Below, piece after piece: positions 24,538 to 34,587 of a DNA stretch of 46,660 nt (its first letter is position 1; each line of letters starts with the position of its first letter). The notes beneath the pieces are model-generated. The model was not told the origin of the DNA. It saw only the letters and a program-made list of their open reading frames with translations, and searched no databases. Source of the DNA: Microbacterium testaceum (GTDB taxonomy: Bacteria; Actinomycetota; Actinomycetes; Actinomycetales; Microbacteriaceae). The translations under genes and the position numbers were made by a program. The DNA lies in contig NZ_LDRT01000058.1 in the NCBI RefSeq assembly GCF_001476655.1, positions 1 to 46,660 of the forward strand, read 5' to 3'.

Positions 24538-25116
24538 GTGGCAGGTGAGGCGGTCGAGCGGGGGGATCCGGGTCTGTGCGTCGCGGTGCGGGAGGCGTTC
24601 GAGGGTCTGCCGCCCGAGGCGCGTGTCGAGAGTCTCGAGGAACTCATCGTCGACGAGGCGAGAGCACTGGACGGGATCGAGAGATTCTCGGGTCTGCGTG
24701 ATCTCGGACTCGAAGACACGGACGTCGCCGATATCCGCCCTCTTGCCGGGCTCAAGAACCTTGCTCGCCTGTGGCTGAACGGCACCCACGTCAGTGACCT
24801 CCGCCCGCTTTCCGGCCTGGGCTCGCTGACGTCGCTCGAGCTCGGCGACACCCCTGTCGCCGATCTGTCGCCGCTTCGATCGCTGACGCGCCTCGAGAAG
24901 CTCTGGCTGAGCGGCACGAGAATCACCGACGTCGAGCCGCTCCGGTCGCTGACGGGGTTGGTGACTCTGGGGTTGGCCGACGTCGCGGTCGCGGACTACC
25001 GCCCACTCGAGGCGCTCACGAACCTGCAGACGCTCGTCGTCTCGCGTTCGGCATCCGATTTCCTGGGGGCGCTCTCGACTCGTCCGGGGCTGGAGATCCG
25101 CGTCGTCGGCGACTGA
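24538..25116 (+). CDS. Internalin-type leucine-rich-repeat protein
   Basis: This protein of about 192 residues is built of at least five 22-residue repeats of the LRR SD22/internalin kind (pattern LxxLxLxxTxVxDLxPLxxL): GLRDLGLEDTDVADIRPLAG, NLARLWLNGTHVSDLRPLSG, SLTSLELGDTPVADLSPLRS, RLEKLWLSGTRITDVEPLRS and GLVTLGLADVAVADYRPLEA. There is no signal peptide or cell-wall anchor, so a cytoplasmic protein-protein role is likely. I chose GTG 24538 because CAGAGT lies 6 nt upstream; ATG 24520 is the alternative. Confidence 0.75.
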   Translation: MAGEAVERGDPGLCVAVREAFEGLPPEARVESLEELIVDEARALDGIERFSGLRDLGLEDTDVADIRPLAGLKNLARLWLNGTHVSDLRPLSGLGSLTSLELGDTPVADLSPLRSLTRLEKLWLSGTRITDVEPLRSLTGLVTLGLADVAVADYRPLEALTNLQTLVVSRSASDFLGALSTRPGLEIRVVGD

Positions 25117-25173
25117 AGTCGGAGCGGTCAGCCGCGGCGACCGACGCATCGCTCCCCGCCGCGGAGGCCACCG

Positions 25174-25485
25174 TCAGCCGCGCCGCGCCTTCCGTCGCGC
25201 CTTCTTCTCGTGGTTCCCGCAGGTGTTCATGTCGCACCAGCGGCGCGTGCGACCGCGACTCGTGTCGAAGAAGGCCGCGCGGCAGGTCGGCGAGGCGCAG
25301 AGGGCGAGCGCTCCGGAGCGCACGCCGGCAAGGATCTCGATCGCGTCGGCGGCCACGACCCCGAGGGCTGCGGAGACTGATGCCGGATCGCCCAGGACCC
25401 ACCGCCGGTCGCCGTCGCGCGTCAGAGCGGCCACGGCACCGCCCCGCGCGGCGAACCCGTTGATCACCTCGACGGCGTCGCGCAT
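25174..25485 (-). pseudogene. CGNR zinc-finger regulator, 5' truncated
   Basis: The 103-codon frame ends in the CGNR DNA-binding region: LCASPTCRAAFFDTSRGRTRRWCDM, then CGNHEKKARRKARRG. The zinc-binding Cys residues are intact, but the eponymous CGNR reads CGNH. A whole CGNR protein is about 180-200 residues, so the N-terminal ligand-sensing part is mostly gone. The break is at 25475-25485, exactly where epoxide hydrolase remnant 3 begins on the opposite strand. The ATG 25485 lies at the junction. It could still be expressed as a stand-alone DNA-binding fragment. Confidence 0.65.
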
Positions 25486-25723
25486 CTACTTCGAGAGCCA
25501 CCAGTCCCTCGACCCCGATCTCTGCGTGACGGTGCCCGCGGCTCTCACCACCTACCCGCATGACATCGAGAAGCATCCCCGGCCGTGGGCCGAGGAGCGC
25601 TTCCGCCGTATCGTGCGATGGCGAGCGCCCGAGTCCGGGGGCCACTTCCCGGCGCTGGAGATGCCGGATGCCTTCGTGCGCGACCTGCGGGAGGGGATGG
25701 CGGCCGTGCTTGCCGCGGGCTGA
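25485..25723 (+). pseudogene. Epoxide hydrolase remnant 3 (C-terminal 80 residues)
   Basis: From RIYFESHQSLDPDL through YPHDIEKHPRPWAEERFRR to FVRDLREGMAAVLAAG this is nearly identical in protein terms to the end of remnant 1 (7440-7690). It starts abruptly at the truncated CGNR gene and carries no start codon or catalytic motif of its own. An open frame continues upstream across the CGNR antisense strand by chance. Confidence 0.7.
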
Positions 25724-25764
25724 GAGCGAGATGCGTGCGGGGCTCGGTGATATCCGCGGCGGCG

Positions 25765-26085
25765 TCAGTCCGTCCGCGACTGCAGGTACTCGCAGAGGCG
25801 GCCGGTCGTCAGCAGTTCTTCACCGAGAGCGATGAGATGCCCGCCCGAGAGGGGGAATTCGCCCGACCGTTCCGTGAGGGCGGCGGTCCATTTCCGATCG
25901 CAGTCGACGTTCAGATAGATCGACGCGGGGCCGTGATTCAGGTGGACGGCGACGATTCCCGACTCGAGGTGCTCGGGGTCTTCCTGGGGGAGGACGTGCA
26001 CGGTCGCGTGGGCGACATGGTCGGTCTTCTCGTAATCCGCGACCCATTCCGTGATTTCGGCGAAGGTGGGGCGCGTGCACGTCAT
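25765..26085 (-). CDS. Hypothetical protein, 106 residues
   Basis: No family is recognised. The protein is small and soluble: TFAEITEWVADYEK at the N-terminus, then alternating strands (ATVHVLPQ, IVAVHLNHGPASIYLNVDC) and a terminal helix region. The ATG is preceded at 6 nt by TAGTCT on the minus strand (26092-26097), a leaderless-type start, which supports it being expressed. No functional partner is evident nearby. Confidence 0.6.
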   Translation of the reverse strand: MTCTRPTFAEITEWVADYEKTDHVAHATVHVLPQEDPEHLESGIVAVHLNHGPASIYLNVDCDRKWTAALTERSGEFPLSGGHLIALGEELLTTGRLCEYLQSRTD

Positions 26086-26201
26086 GCGTCGAGACTAACG
26101 TCCTCGCGGCGCAATTCCGTCCTCTCGTGGCGATTCCTCGCGTCGGCGCACGCGGAAGCCGGTCTTCCCGCCGTGAGCCGTGACCCGCCATCATCGACTC
26201 C

Positions 26202-26684
26202 ATGACCGACGCCCTCCCCGCGACCGACTTCGCCCACCTCCACCGTGCGATCGAGCTGTCGCAGCTCGCCCGCGAGCACGGCAACCACCCGTTCGGCGCG
26301 CTCCTCGTGACCGCCGAGGGGCGGGTCATCGAGGCCGAGAACACCGTGCTCGCCGAGCGCGACGTCACCGGCCACGCCGAGACGAACCTCGTGCGTCGCG
26401 TGTGGAGGGACCTGGATGCCGCCGAGTTGCCGGCATCCACTCTCTACACCTCGTGCGAACCCTGTGCGATGTGCTGTGGCGCGATCTTCTGGGCGGGGAT
26501 CGGCCGTGTGGTCTACGCGCTGTCCGGGACCGGACTCATCGCCCTCGCCGGGCCGGAGGACGACGGCACTGCGCTCGACCTTCCCTCTCGCGAGGTCTTC
26601 GCGCACGGTACCCGCGCGATCGAGGTCTCGGGGCCGCACCTCGAGGAGGAGGCGGCGGAGGCGCATCGCGGTTTCTGGCGCTGA
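26202..26684 (+). CDS. Nucleoside/guanine deaminase family (CMP/dCMP deaminase fold)
   Basis: The 160-residue zinc-dependent deaminase has the catalytic motif HAE at 58-60 and the zinc cysteines in SCEPCAMC (Cys88 and Cys91), with Glu60 as proton shuttle. Size and sequence around NHPFGALLV are those of the guanine deaminase/tRNA-adenosine-deaminase-like group. TadA itself is usually recognisable by its tRNA-binding C-terminus, which is not evident here. Guanine or cytosine-type base deamination is the likely reaction. An NCS2 purine permease gene lies 8 kb away. Confidence 0.85.
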   Translation: MTDALPATDFAHLHRAIELSQLAREHGNHPFGALLVTAEGRVIEAENTVLAERDVTGHAETNLVRRVWRDLDAAELPASTLYTSCEPCAMCCGAIFWAGIGRVVYALSGTGLIALAGPEDDGTALDLPSREVFAHGTRAIEVSGPHLEEEAAEAHRGFWR

Positions 26685-26745
26685 GGCCCGGCCTGGCCGA
26701 GCATCGGTGAGGCGCGGCTCGGGCTCCCCGCGCGGTGACCGGCGC

Positions 26746-27216
26746 TCAGGCTCCCTCGGGGAAGGCCAGCGCCCGCAACTGCTCGAACGTGTCACGGTGC
26801 TGCTCGCGCAGCGCCGCCCACCCCCTCGTCGGGTCGATCGTCTCGGGGGAGGGGACGGCGACGGCGAAGCCGTGCTGCGCGCGGGGAACCGACTCGCCGG
26901 GCAGGCGCAGCTCCTGGGTGAACGCCCCGGTGTCGGGGGCGAACGTCAGGGTGTGGGCGGCGATGTCGTCGTCCCAGTCCGCCGACGGCAGGGACATGAA
27001 GCTCACGCGGCGCGGCGGATCCAGCGGTGCGGTGGCCGAGACCCAGCATCCGTGGTGATCTTCGCCCGGGGAGAGGATCGTGTACGTCCCGCCCCGCCGA
27101 TAGACCAGCAACGCTTCGGCGAACGGTTTGCCGGAGAACATCGCGGTGTAGAACAACGCCTGCGCGTAGATCGGCTCTCCGAGGGTCACGGTGACGGTCG
27201 ATGTCTGCGGGGGCAT
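26746..27216 (-). CDS. Hypothetical protein, 156 residues
   Basis: No family is recognised. From ATG 27216 the protein is beta-rich: TVTVTLGEPIYAQALFYTAMF, TYTILSPGEDHHGCWVS and HTLTFAPDTGAFTQELRL. A helical end follows (WAALREQHRDTFEQLRAL). The open frame extends further upstream to 27420, but the added residues look non-coding. No ribosome binding site is obvious, so the start is uncertain. Confidence 0.5.
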   Translation of the reverse strand: MPPQTSTVTVTLGEPIYAQALFYTAMFSGKPFAEALLVYRRGGTYTILSPGEDHHGCWVSATAPLDPPRRVSFMSLPSADWDDDIAAHTLTFAPDTGAFTQELRLPGESVPRAQHGFAVAVPSPETIDPTRGWAALREQHRDTFEQLRALAFPEGA

Positions 27217-27341
27217 GGGGCACCATTCTGTTTCGATAGGCGGGGCTTTCCATTCAAGAAGCGCGGGCCCCGCGGCGACAACGCGTGTCGCCGCGAGGAC
27301 GCTCAGACCTCGCCCTGCGTCGGCTGAGAGCCCGCGGCCGG

Positions 27342-27842
27342 TCACGCCACCGCGCCGATGACACCCGTGATGAGGAGCGTGATCACCGTCGTCCACAGGA
27401 CGATCGCCGCCGCCTGCCACGCGAGCACGCGCATCGGGGGAACACCGGTGGACGTGAGGGCCGCGGCCGTGAACTGCGTGGGCAGCAGCAGCGGTCCGAG
27501 CAGGCTCACGCCCGGCGTCCCGTACCGGTGGTAGGCGCGCTCGAACTTCTCGCGCCGGGCCGTGACCGGCTTCTCGGCGCCTCCGCGATGTGTGGTCACG
27601 GCGGTGCGGACGCGCGAGGTCGCCAGCACGACGATCGCCACGCAGATGAGGTTCCCGACCGCTCCAGCCAGAGCCGCAAAGACGGGGGGAATGCCGCCGA
27701 TGATGCCGATCGCGGCCGCGCCCTCTCCCTCGATGAAGGGCACCGCGCCCGCCAGGGCGACGACGAGGGGCTGGACGAGATCGGGGACCCCGGCGACGAG
27801 GTTCTGGAAACCGAGGACGAGGTCAGAGACGGGGTTCGACAT
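27342..27842 (-). CDS. Small multidrug export / DedA-like membrane protein (Sm_multidrug_ex type)
   Basis: The protein has 166 residues from ATG 27842, behind GGAG. It has an N-terminal amphipathic region, then VVALAGAVPFIEGEGAAAIGIIGG, the conserved EGxGA-type motif of the small multidrug-export (PF06695) family. Three further hydrophobic segments and a basic cytoplasmic loop (EKPVTARREKFERAYHRYG) follow. The family is poorly understood, and transport of a toxic compound is a guess from its name. It is divergent from the histidine kinase gene, with about 150 bp between the starts. Confidence 0.7.
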   Translation of the reverse strand: MSNPVSDLVLGFQNLVAGVPDLVQPLVVALAGAVPFIEGEGAAAIGIIGGIPPVFAALAGAVGNLICVAIVVLATSRVRTAVTTHRGGAEKPVTARREKFERAYHRYGTPGVSLLGPLLLPTQFTAAALTSTGVPPMRVLAWQAAAIVLWTTVITLLITGVIGAVA

Positions 27843-27994
27843 GGCTGCTCCGGGGGGATGAGGACCGCGGCTCTTCCGCGGTGATTCCATCCCAGCGAGA
27901 GCGGCCCGTCGGCGGCAGTGTCGCCGTGTCATGGCGAACCCGGAGGATGTCGGGCCGGACCCATGACGAATGTCACGGCCGTACAGTGGCCGGG

Positions 27995-29158
27995 GTGAGC
28001 ACATCCCCCGCCGCGGCGTACGCCCGCGACGTACGCGTGACGTGGTGGTACACCGTCGTCTCGATCATGATGCTGCAGGTCTTCGGCCTGGTCATCTGGA
28101 CGCTCGTGCTGGTTCTGAACGAGCCCGCGGCGACCACGGTGCTGTACCTGGTCGGAGCGGCCGGGTCGGTGGCATCCGCGATCCTCCTGCTCGTGCGCTA
28201 CCGGCGCGAGCCGCTCGATGAGATCGACACACCGGTGCGGCCCGTGTGGCCCCTCGTACTCGCCGGCGTGGCGTCGGCCGCGCTCGCCGGTGCTGCCGCG
28301 GGGTCGCTGCTTCTCGGAGTGGTGCTTGCGGCGCAGGCGCTGTGTCTCGTGCGGTGGCGGGCCGGGGTCCGGCTCCGTCTCGTGGTGATGCTGACCCTCG
28401 TGGTCGCCGCGGGATGGGTGATCGAGGCCACGCGACTGAATCCCGAGGGATACGTCGCCCAGGTGCTCGGCATGGGGATCTTCATCGCGATGCTGCCGCC
28501 GCTGACGGCGACGTCGCTGTGGTGGTGGGACATCGTCCGCGAGCTCGACCGCGCCCGTCGCGCCGAGGGCCGCCTCGCCGCCGCTCAAGAGCGCCTGCGC
28601 CTGGCGAGCGATCTCCACGACCTGCAGGGACACCACCTCCAGGTCATCGCGCTGCAGCTGGAGCTCGCCGAGAAGATGATGGGACGCGACCCGGAGGCCG
28701 CCGTGGAGCAGGTGCGTGCGGCGCGGGCCAGCGTCGACGACGCACGGCGCGGCACCCGGGACCTCGCGGCGCGGTTCCGTGGGGTGCCCCTCCCCGACGA
28801 ACTCGCCAACGCCGCCGATCTGCTGCGCGCCGCAGGCGTCACCGTCGAGCTCCTGGTCGACACCGAGGCCGGTCGCGCTCCGGCGGACGTGCTGGGGCCG
28901 GTGATCCGCGAGTCGACGACGAATGTGCTCAAGCACGGCGGTGGGGTGTCGGCATCCCTCTCCCTCGGTCGGCACCAGGGATCGTGGGTGCTGGTCGTCG
29001 AGAACGACGCGCGCGCCGCGGCGTCTCCGGTCGGGGACGGGGCGGGTCTCTCGGGGATCGCCGAGCGCGTCCGCACCGTCGGCGGAACGGTGGATGCCGC
29101 CCACGCGGGCGATCTGTTCCGCGTCACCGTTCGCGTGCCCGAGGAGGTGCCTGCATGA
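27995..29158 (+). CDS. NarL-type sensor histidine kinase (HisKA_3)
   Basis: The 387-residue protein starts at GTG 27995, 7 nt behind TACAGT (27982-27987). It has five or six membrane helices in the first 170 residues and no large extracellular loop. A HisKA_3 dimerisation domain follows with the phosphoacceptor His208 (DLHDLQGHHLQ), then an HATPase with the N-box RESTTNVLKHG and a short G-box DGAGLSGIAERV. The kinase and the response regulator overlap (ATGA at 29155), so they form a cognate pair. The signal is not predictable; membrane-embedded sensing (envelope stress, hydrophobic compounds) is typical of this layout. The divergent small export gene at 27342 is a possible target. Confidence 0.88.
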   Translation: MSTSPAAAYARDVRVTWWYTVVSIMMLQVFGLVIWTLVLVLNEPAATTVLYLVGAAGSVASAILLLVRYRREPLDEIDTPVRPVWPLVLAGVASAALAGAAAGSLLLGVVLAAQALCLVRWRAGVRLRLVVMLTLVVAAGWVIEATRLNPEGYVAQVLGMGIFIAMLPPLTATSLWWWDIVRELDRARRAEGRLAAAQERLRLASDLHDLQGHHLQVIALQLELAEKMMGRDPEAAVEQVRAARASVDDARRGTRDLAARFRGVPLPDELANAADLLRAAGVTVELLVDTEAGRAPADVLGPVIRESTTNVLKHGGGVSASLSLGRHQGSWVLVVENDARAAASPVGDGAGLSGIAERVRTVGGTVDAAHAGDLFRVTVRVPEEVPA

Positions 29159-29757
29159 TCCGTGTGCTCATCGCCGACGACGAAGACATGATCCGCACGG
29201 CGCTCGCCGCGCTCCTGCGCCTCGAACCCGATCTCGAGGTCGTCGGGGAGTGCCGCGACGGAGAGAGCGCCATCGCCGAAGCCGAGCGGCTGCGCCCCGA
29301 CGTCTGCCTGCTCGACCTCGAGATGCCCGGGCTCGACGGCGTCGACACGGCCGGGCGGATCCTCCGCCGCGTCCCCTCGCGCTGCGTGATCGTCACGCGT
29401 CACGCGCGCCCCGGCGTCCTGCGGCGTGCGCTCGGGGCGGGTGTCGACGGCTTCCTGCCGAAATCGCGGCCCGCGGATGACGTGGCCGCGGTCATCCGCG
29501 AGGTCGCCGCCGGGCGACGCTACGTCGACCCCGAGATCGCCGCCGACGCGCTGAGCGACGAACGCAGCCCCCTCACCGATCGGGAGCTCGACGTGCTGCG
29601 GGCCGGGGCGCGGGGGGAGACGGTGGCGGAGATCGCCTCGGTGCTGCACCTGTCGGCGGGGACGGTGCGCAACCACGTGTCGTCGGTGCTGGGGAAGCTC
29701 GGGCTCGCGAGTCGGCAGCAGGCGACGATCCATGCGCGGGAGCGGGGGTGGATCTGA
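29155..29757 (+). CDS. NarL/LuxR-type response regulator
   Basis: The 200-residue response regulator has acidic pocket residues Asp8 and Asp9, phosphoacceptor Asp54 in CLLDLEMPG, and the conserved Lys in FLPKS. The LuxR-type HTH reads LTDRELDVLRAG, then AEIASVLHLSAGTVRNHVSSVLGKLG. It partners the preceding histidine kinase through translational coupling. A 14-bp hairpin terminator follows the stop. Confidence 0.92.
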   Translation: MIRVLIADDEDMIRTALAALLRLEPDLEVVGECRDGESAIAEAERLRPDVCLLDLEMPGLDGVDTAGRILRRVPSRCVIVTRHARPGVLRRALGAGVDGFLPKSRPADDVAAVIREVAAGRRYVDPEIAADALSDERSPLTDRELDVLRAGARGETVAEIASVLHLSAGTVRNHVSSVLGKLGLASRQQATIHARERGWI

Positions 29758-29761
29758 GACG

Positions 29762-29798
29762 GCGGTGTCGGCGCGCGACGATCACGCGCCGACACCGC
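29762..29798. terminator. Strong bidirectional terminator hairpin
   Basis: A perfect 14-bp stem (29762-29775 with 29785-29798) has a 9-nt loop. It lies between the convergent ends of the response regulator gene and the small gene on the other strand. No U-tract is present. Confidence 0.75.
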
Positions 29799-29803
29799 GG
29801 ATG

Positions 29804-30094
29804 TCAGGGCGAGACCAGGGACTGGTCGCGCACGCCGAGCTTCTGAGCGCTGTTCATGCTCGTTCCTTCGCCGACCATGGCCCAGTTCTCGCCGAGGAGG
29901 TAGCTCGTCGACCCGGTGACCTTCACGGCCTTCTGCGCCGCGAACCAGGACTCCGCCTCGGCAGGCGTGGCGAAGACAGCGATCGTCTGCATCGCCCCGT
30001 TCGGGCCGAGGCAGTCGATCGACGAGGTGGCAAGCGACAGGCGGGAGTCGACGGGGTTGGTGCACGTTCCTCCGGCGTCGACGAAGGCGGTCAC
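29804..30094 (-). CDS. Hypothetical protein, possibly the C-terminal part of a truncated lipoprotein
   Basis: The 96-codon frame starts at GTG 30094. A TGA closes the frame 15 nt further upstream, so no signal peptide or lipobox is available. The content (GGTCTNPVDSRLS, SSIDCLGPNGAMQTIAVFATPAEAESWFAAQ) with two Cys looks like the mature part of a small secreted protein. Either the 5' end has been lost or the protein is cytoplasmic. No family is recognised. The 287 bp up to the PAP2 gene contain no other supported gene. Confidence 0.4.
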   Translation of the reverse strand: MTAFVDAGGTCTNPVDSRLSLATSSIDCLGPNGAMQTIAVFATPAEAESWFAAQKAVKVTGSTSYLLGENWAMVGEGTSMNSAQKLGVRDQSLVSP

Positions 30095-30381
30095 GACCGC
30101 GGTCGCCTTTCACAGAGGCGGCCGTCCCCTCGCTCTGTATGCCGGGTACCCCGGTTCCCCTGAACGGAGGCCCGGTCGGCAGCGAAGAACACGCCCTTCC
30201 CCCGTCGACGTGGATGCCCCCGGATGGGCGGCCTCAGCCCGATGCTCGTGAGCCGGGGCGGTGATCTCGCGTTCGTTGCCGCGCGGGAGCCTCGCCCCGC
30301 ACCGCGGGCCGTTGCCGATCGGGACGCAGCGAACCCGCACGTCCAGCGGCGGCGGCACCGATCTCGACCAGTTGGCCGGCG

Positions 30382-31089
30382 TCAGCGCCTGCGGGGCCGA
30401 TCGTGCGATCGCGCGATTCGAAACAACCCTGCGGGGACGAGGTCGACCATGACCCACCGGGCGACGGGGGCCATGGCAAGCGCCCACAGGATGGACGCGG
30501 CGACGTCGGTGGGGTAGTGCACTCCGTCGCTGACGACGGCGAGTCCGATGGTGACGGTGGCTGCGGTACCCGCGATGAGGGGGAGAGCTGCCCATCGGGT
30601 GCCGCGCAGGAGGAACCAGAAGGCGATCGCGAGGGTGGCCACGAATGTGGTGTGCCCGCTGGGGAAAGACGCGTCCACCGGAGCCGGCGAGAACGGGTGG
30701 GCGAGGGCCAGGGCGTCCGGTCGTGGTCTGTCCACCACGAGCTTGATGACTTCGGTGGGGAGCCAGGTGAGCGCGACGACCCCTCCGAAGACGACCCCTG
30801 TGCGCAGAGACCGACGGACCACCGCGATCGAGGCGAGGATCACGAGCGTCAGGAGAGCGGACGGGACGGGTTCCAGAGAGAGGTAGATGACATTCGCCGT
30901 TCGCCCCCACGCGCCCGTGTGAGAAGCGTTGAGGGCTTCGACCACGGGCGCGTCGATCGGGGCGACGCGGAGGACGAGTCCCAGCGCGATGAGCGCCAAC
31001 CCCGTGACGACGGCGGGCCAGATCACGTGGTGACCGTTTCGCGTGGGCTGGAGCAGAGCGCCCCGAGCCGGCGGTGCCGGCGTCCTCAT
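30382..31089 (-). CDS. PAP2-type phosphatase (membrane)
   Basis: The 235-residue PAP2 superfamily protein has six membrane helices. Motif 1 is KLVVDRPRP, motif 2 PSGHTTF, and motif 3 GVHYPTDVAAS. Motif 3 keeps the catalytic His and Asp, but the usual SR pair seven residues before the His is replaced (VVSDGVH), so the phosphate-contacting Arg is missing. Such proteins dephosphorylate lipid phosphates such as undecaprenyl-pyrophosphate or phosphatidic acid, with the active site facing outside. Activity is uncertain because of the motif-3 change. Confidence 0.85.
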   Translation of the reverse strand: MRTPAPPARGALLQPTRNGHHVIWPAVVTGLALIALGLVLRVAPIDAPVVEALNASHTGAWGRTANVIYLSLEPVPSALLTLVILASIAVVRRSLRTGVVFGGVVALTWLPTEVIKLVVDRPRPDALALAHPFSPAPVDASFPSGHTTFVATLAIAFWFLLRGTRWAALPLIAGTAATVTIGLAVVSDGVHYPTDVAASILWALAMAPVARWVMVDLVPAGLFRIARSHDRPRRR

Positions 31090-31844
31090 TCGTCGACCCC
31101 CGGGAGACGTTCCGGTCGGAGCATGTGCGCAGCCTCCTCGATCGAACGCCGGTCACACCGGCCGGATCGGTACTCCGCCTGAATCGCCGTGGATCGCTGC
31201 GGAACGCCGAGCAGCATAACCTCCGGCCGGATGCCGATCCGGACAGGAAGGGAGAGGCCCCCGCAACGTGCACGGGGAGACGCTCAGCGGCCGGTCGCCC
31301 AGCTCCGCGCCCGCGCAAAGCTGTCGAGCGCGGCTTCGCGAAGTGCGGCGCTGCGCGCTCACACGGGAGCGGAAACCTCCCCGCGGTGTGCGATCAGGTC
31401 GACGAGACCGTCCGCCGGAGCGAAGCCTCGAACGTCTCGTTGATGTCAATCATCCGATCGCTCACCCCGAGCGTCGCGGCGAGGTCGCGCACCTTCACGT
31501 TGCCTCGCCTTTCTGGCGTTGCCCGACGACTCGTTCGTCGATGTGTGCCGACGTATCCGACCCTCGAGCTCCGCCCCTCCCGCGTTCGTGTGGTCTGGTC
31601 CGCGTTCCCTCTCCGCGCGGAGGATCTCAGATCACTGGGCGGGGCTGTCAGCCGACCAACACGCCTGCGGCGGGCGGACGGGGATGAAACCGCGAGGGCT
31701 CGGCATCCGGAACCCCTCCCATTGAAGGGGCAACCGTCGGGCGTTCTCACCCCCGTCCGGTAGGGTGGACGATTGGCGCAGATCTCTTGATATCGAGAGA
31801 GTTTCGCCTCCTCCCACCACCGATCGCCCAGCGAAGGATTGTCC
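31090..31844. other. Long intergenic region before sucC
   Basis: I find no convincing gene in these 755 bp. On the minus strand a 34-codon frame (31394-31498) with an AGGCGAGG-type ribosome binding site encodes MKVRDLAATLGVSDRMIDIN-type sequence ending at a TGA. It could be a small protein or a fragment. A plus-strand frame of 229 codons looks like chance in GC-rich DNA. TAGGGT at 31761-31766 is a possible -10 for sucC, leaving a leader of about 75 nt. Confidence 0.35.
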
Positions 31845-33928
<2,084 letters not shown>

Positions 33929-33941
33929 CGTTTCGCTTCTG

Positions 33942-33973
33942 AAGGGCCCGGATGCCATGGCATCCGGGCCCTT
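33942..33973. terminator. sucCD terminator (32-bp perfect palindrome)
   Basis: AAGGGCCCGGATGCCATGGC and its reverse complement run continuously from 33942 to 33973 and end in CCCTTT, a classical Rho-independent type hairpin just after the sucD stop. The same GGCCCGGATGCC core occurs at 34543-34572 and 36677-36706. Confidence 0.85.
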
Positions 33974-33974
33974 T

Positions 33975-34542
33975 CGCGTGTGCGGGGGCGTGCCGGGCGT
34001 CCGTCGGCCGCCGGGGGCCGGCGCGGGCCCCGTGCCGCGCCCGGCCCCGCGCCGCGCCCGGTCCCGCGCCCGGCCTGCCCGGCGCCGCGCCCGGCCTGGC
34101 CCCGCGCCGCGCCCGGTCCCGCGCCGCGCCCGGCCTGGCCCCGCGCCACGAGAACGCATGCGTTTGCCGAGGCCGTAGGGGATCGGCGTCCAACGGGTGC
34201 GGTCTGGGCGAACGGGTGCGGTTTCGGCGTCGGGGCCGCGCCGCGCGGTGCCTGGCCCCGCGCGCCCGGCCGCCGCGCGCGGCCCGGTGCCGCGCCCGGC
34301 CCGGCCCCCGCGCCCGGGCCCGCGCCGCGCCCCGTGCCGTGCCGCTCACGGCCAGACCGCATGCGTTTGCCGAGGCCGTAGGGGATAGGCGTCCAACGGG
34401 TGCGGTCTCGGTGAGGGAATGCGGTTTCGGTGGCGAGGCCGCCCCGGCGCGCCCGTCGCCCGGCCGCCGCGCGCGGCCCGCGCCGCCGCGGGCGGCCCGC
34501 GCCGCGGCGGCCCCGGCCCGTCCCGGCGGCGGTGACGAACAC
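33975..34542. repeat. GC-rich low-complexity block with duplicated 84-bp unit
   Basis: Stretches made almost entirely of CGCGCCCGGCC-like words surround two copies of a unit beginning CGCATGCGTTTGCCGAGGCC, at 34155-34238 and 34358-34442. By eye the first 53 bp differ at one position, and the units are 203 bp apart. The block lies between the terminators of two convergent genes, and I see no real gene in it. The open frames across it are compositional. Confidence 0.75.
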
Positions 34543-34572
34543 GGGGCCCGGATGCCGTGGCATCCGGGCCCC
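34543..34572. terminator. Terminator of the NCS2 permease gene
   Basis: A 14-bp stem (GGGGCCCGGATGCC with GGCATCCGGGCCCC) lies 15 bp past the permease stop at 34588. It shares its core with the sucCD terminator and the xylA-side hairpin. Confidence 0.75.
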
Positions 34573-34587
34573 TGTCACGCGCCAGGC

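Noticed and set aside
25223..25723. A 166-codon plus-strand gene ending in the epoxide hydrolase tail.
   Set aside because: Its first half is antisense to the CGNR fragment; only the tail from 25485 has real homology.
31074..31763. 229-codon plus-strand frame before sucC.
   Set aside because: Composition is Arg/Ala/Pro/Ser-rich with no domain, no plausible ribosome binding site, and it starts inside the PAP2 gene.
33975..34542. CRISPR array.
   Set aside because: Only two units are present, 203 bp apart and 84 bp long, with no regular spacers and no cas genes.
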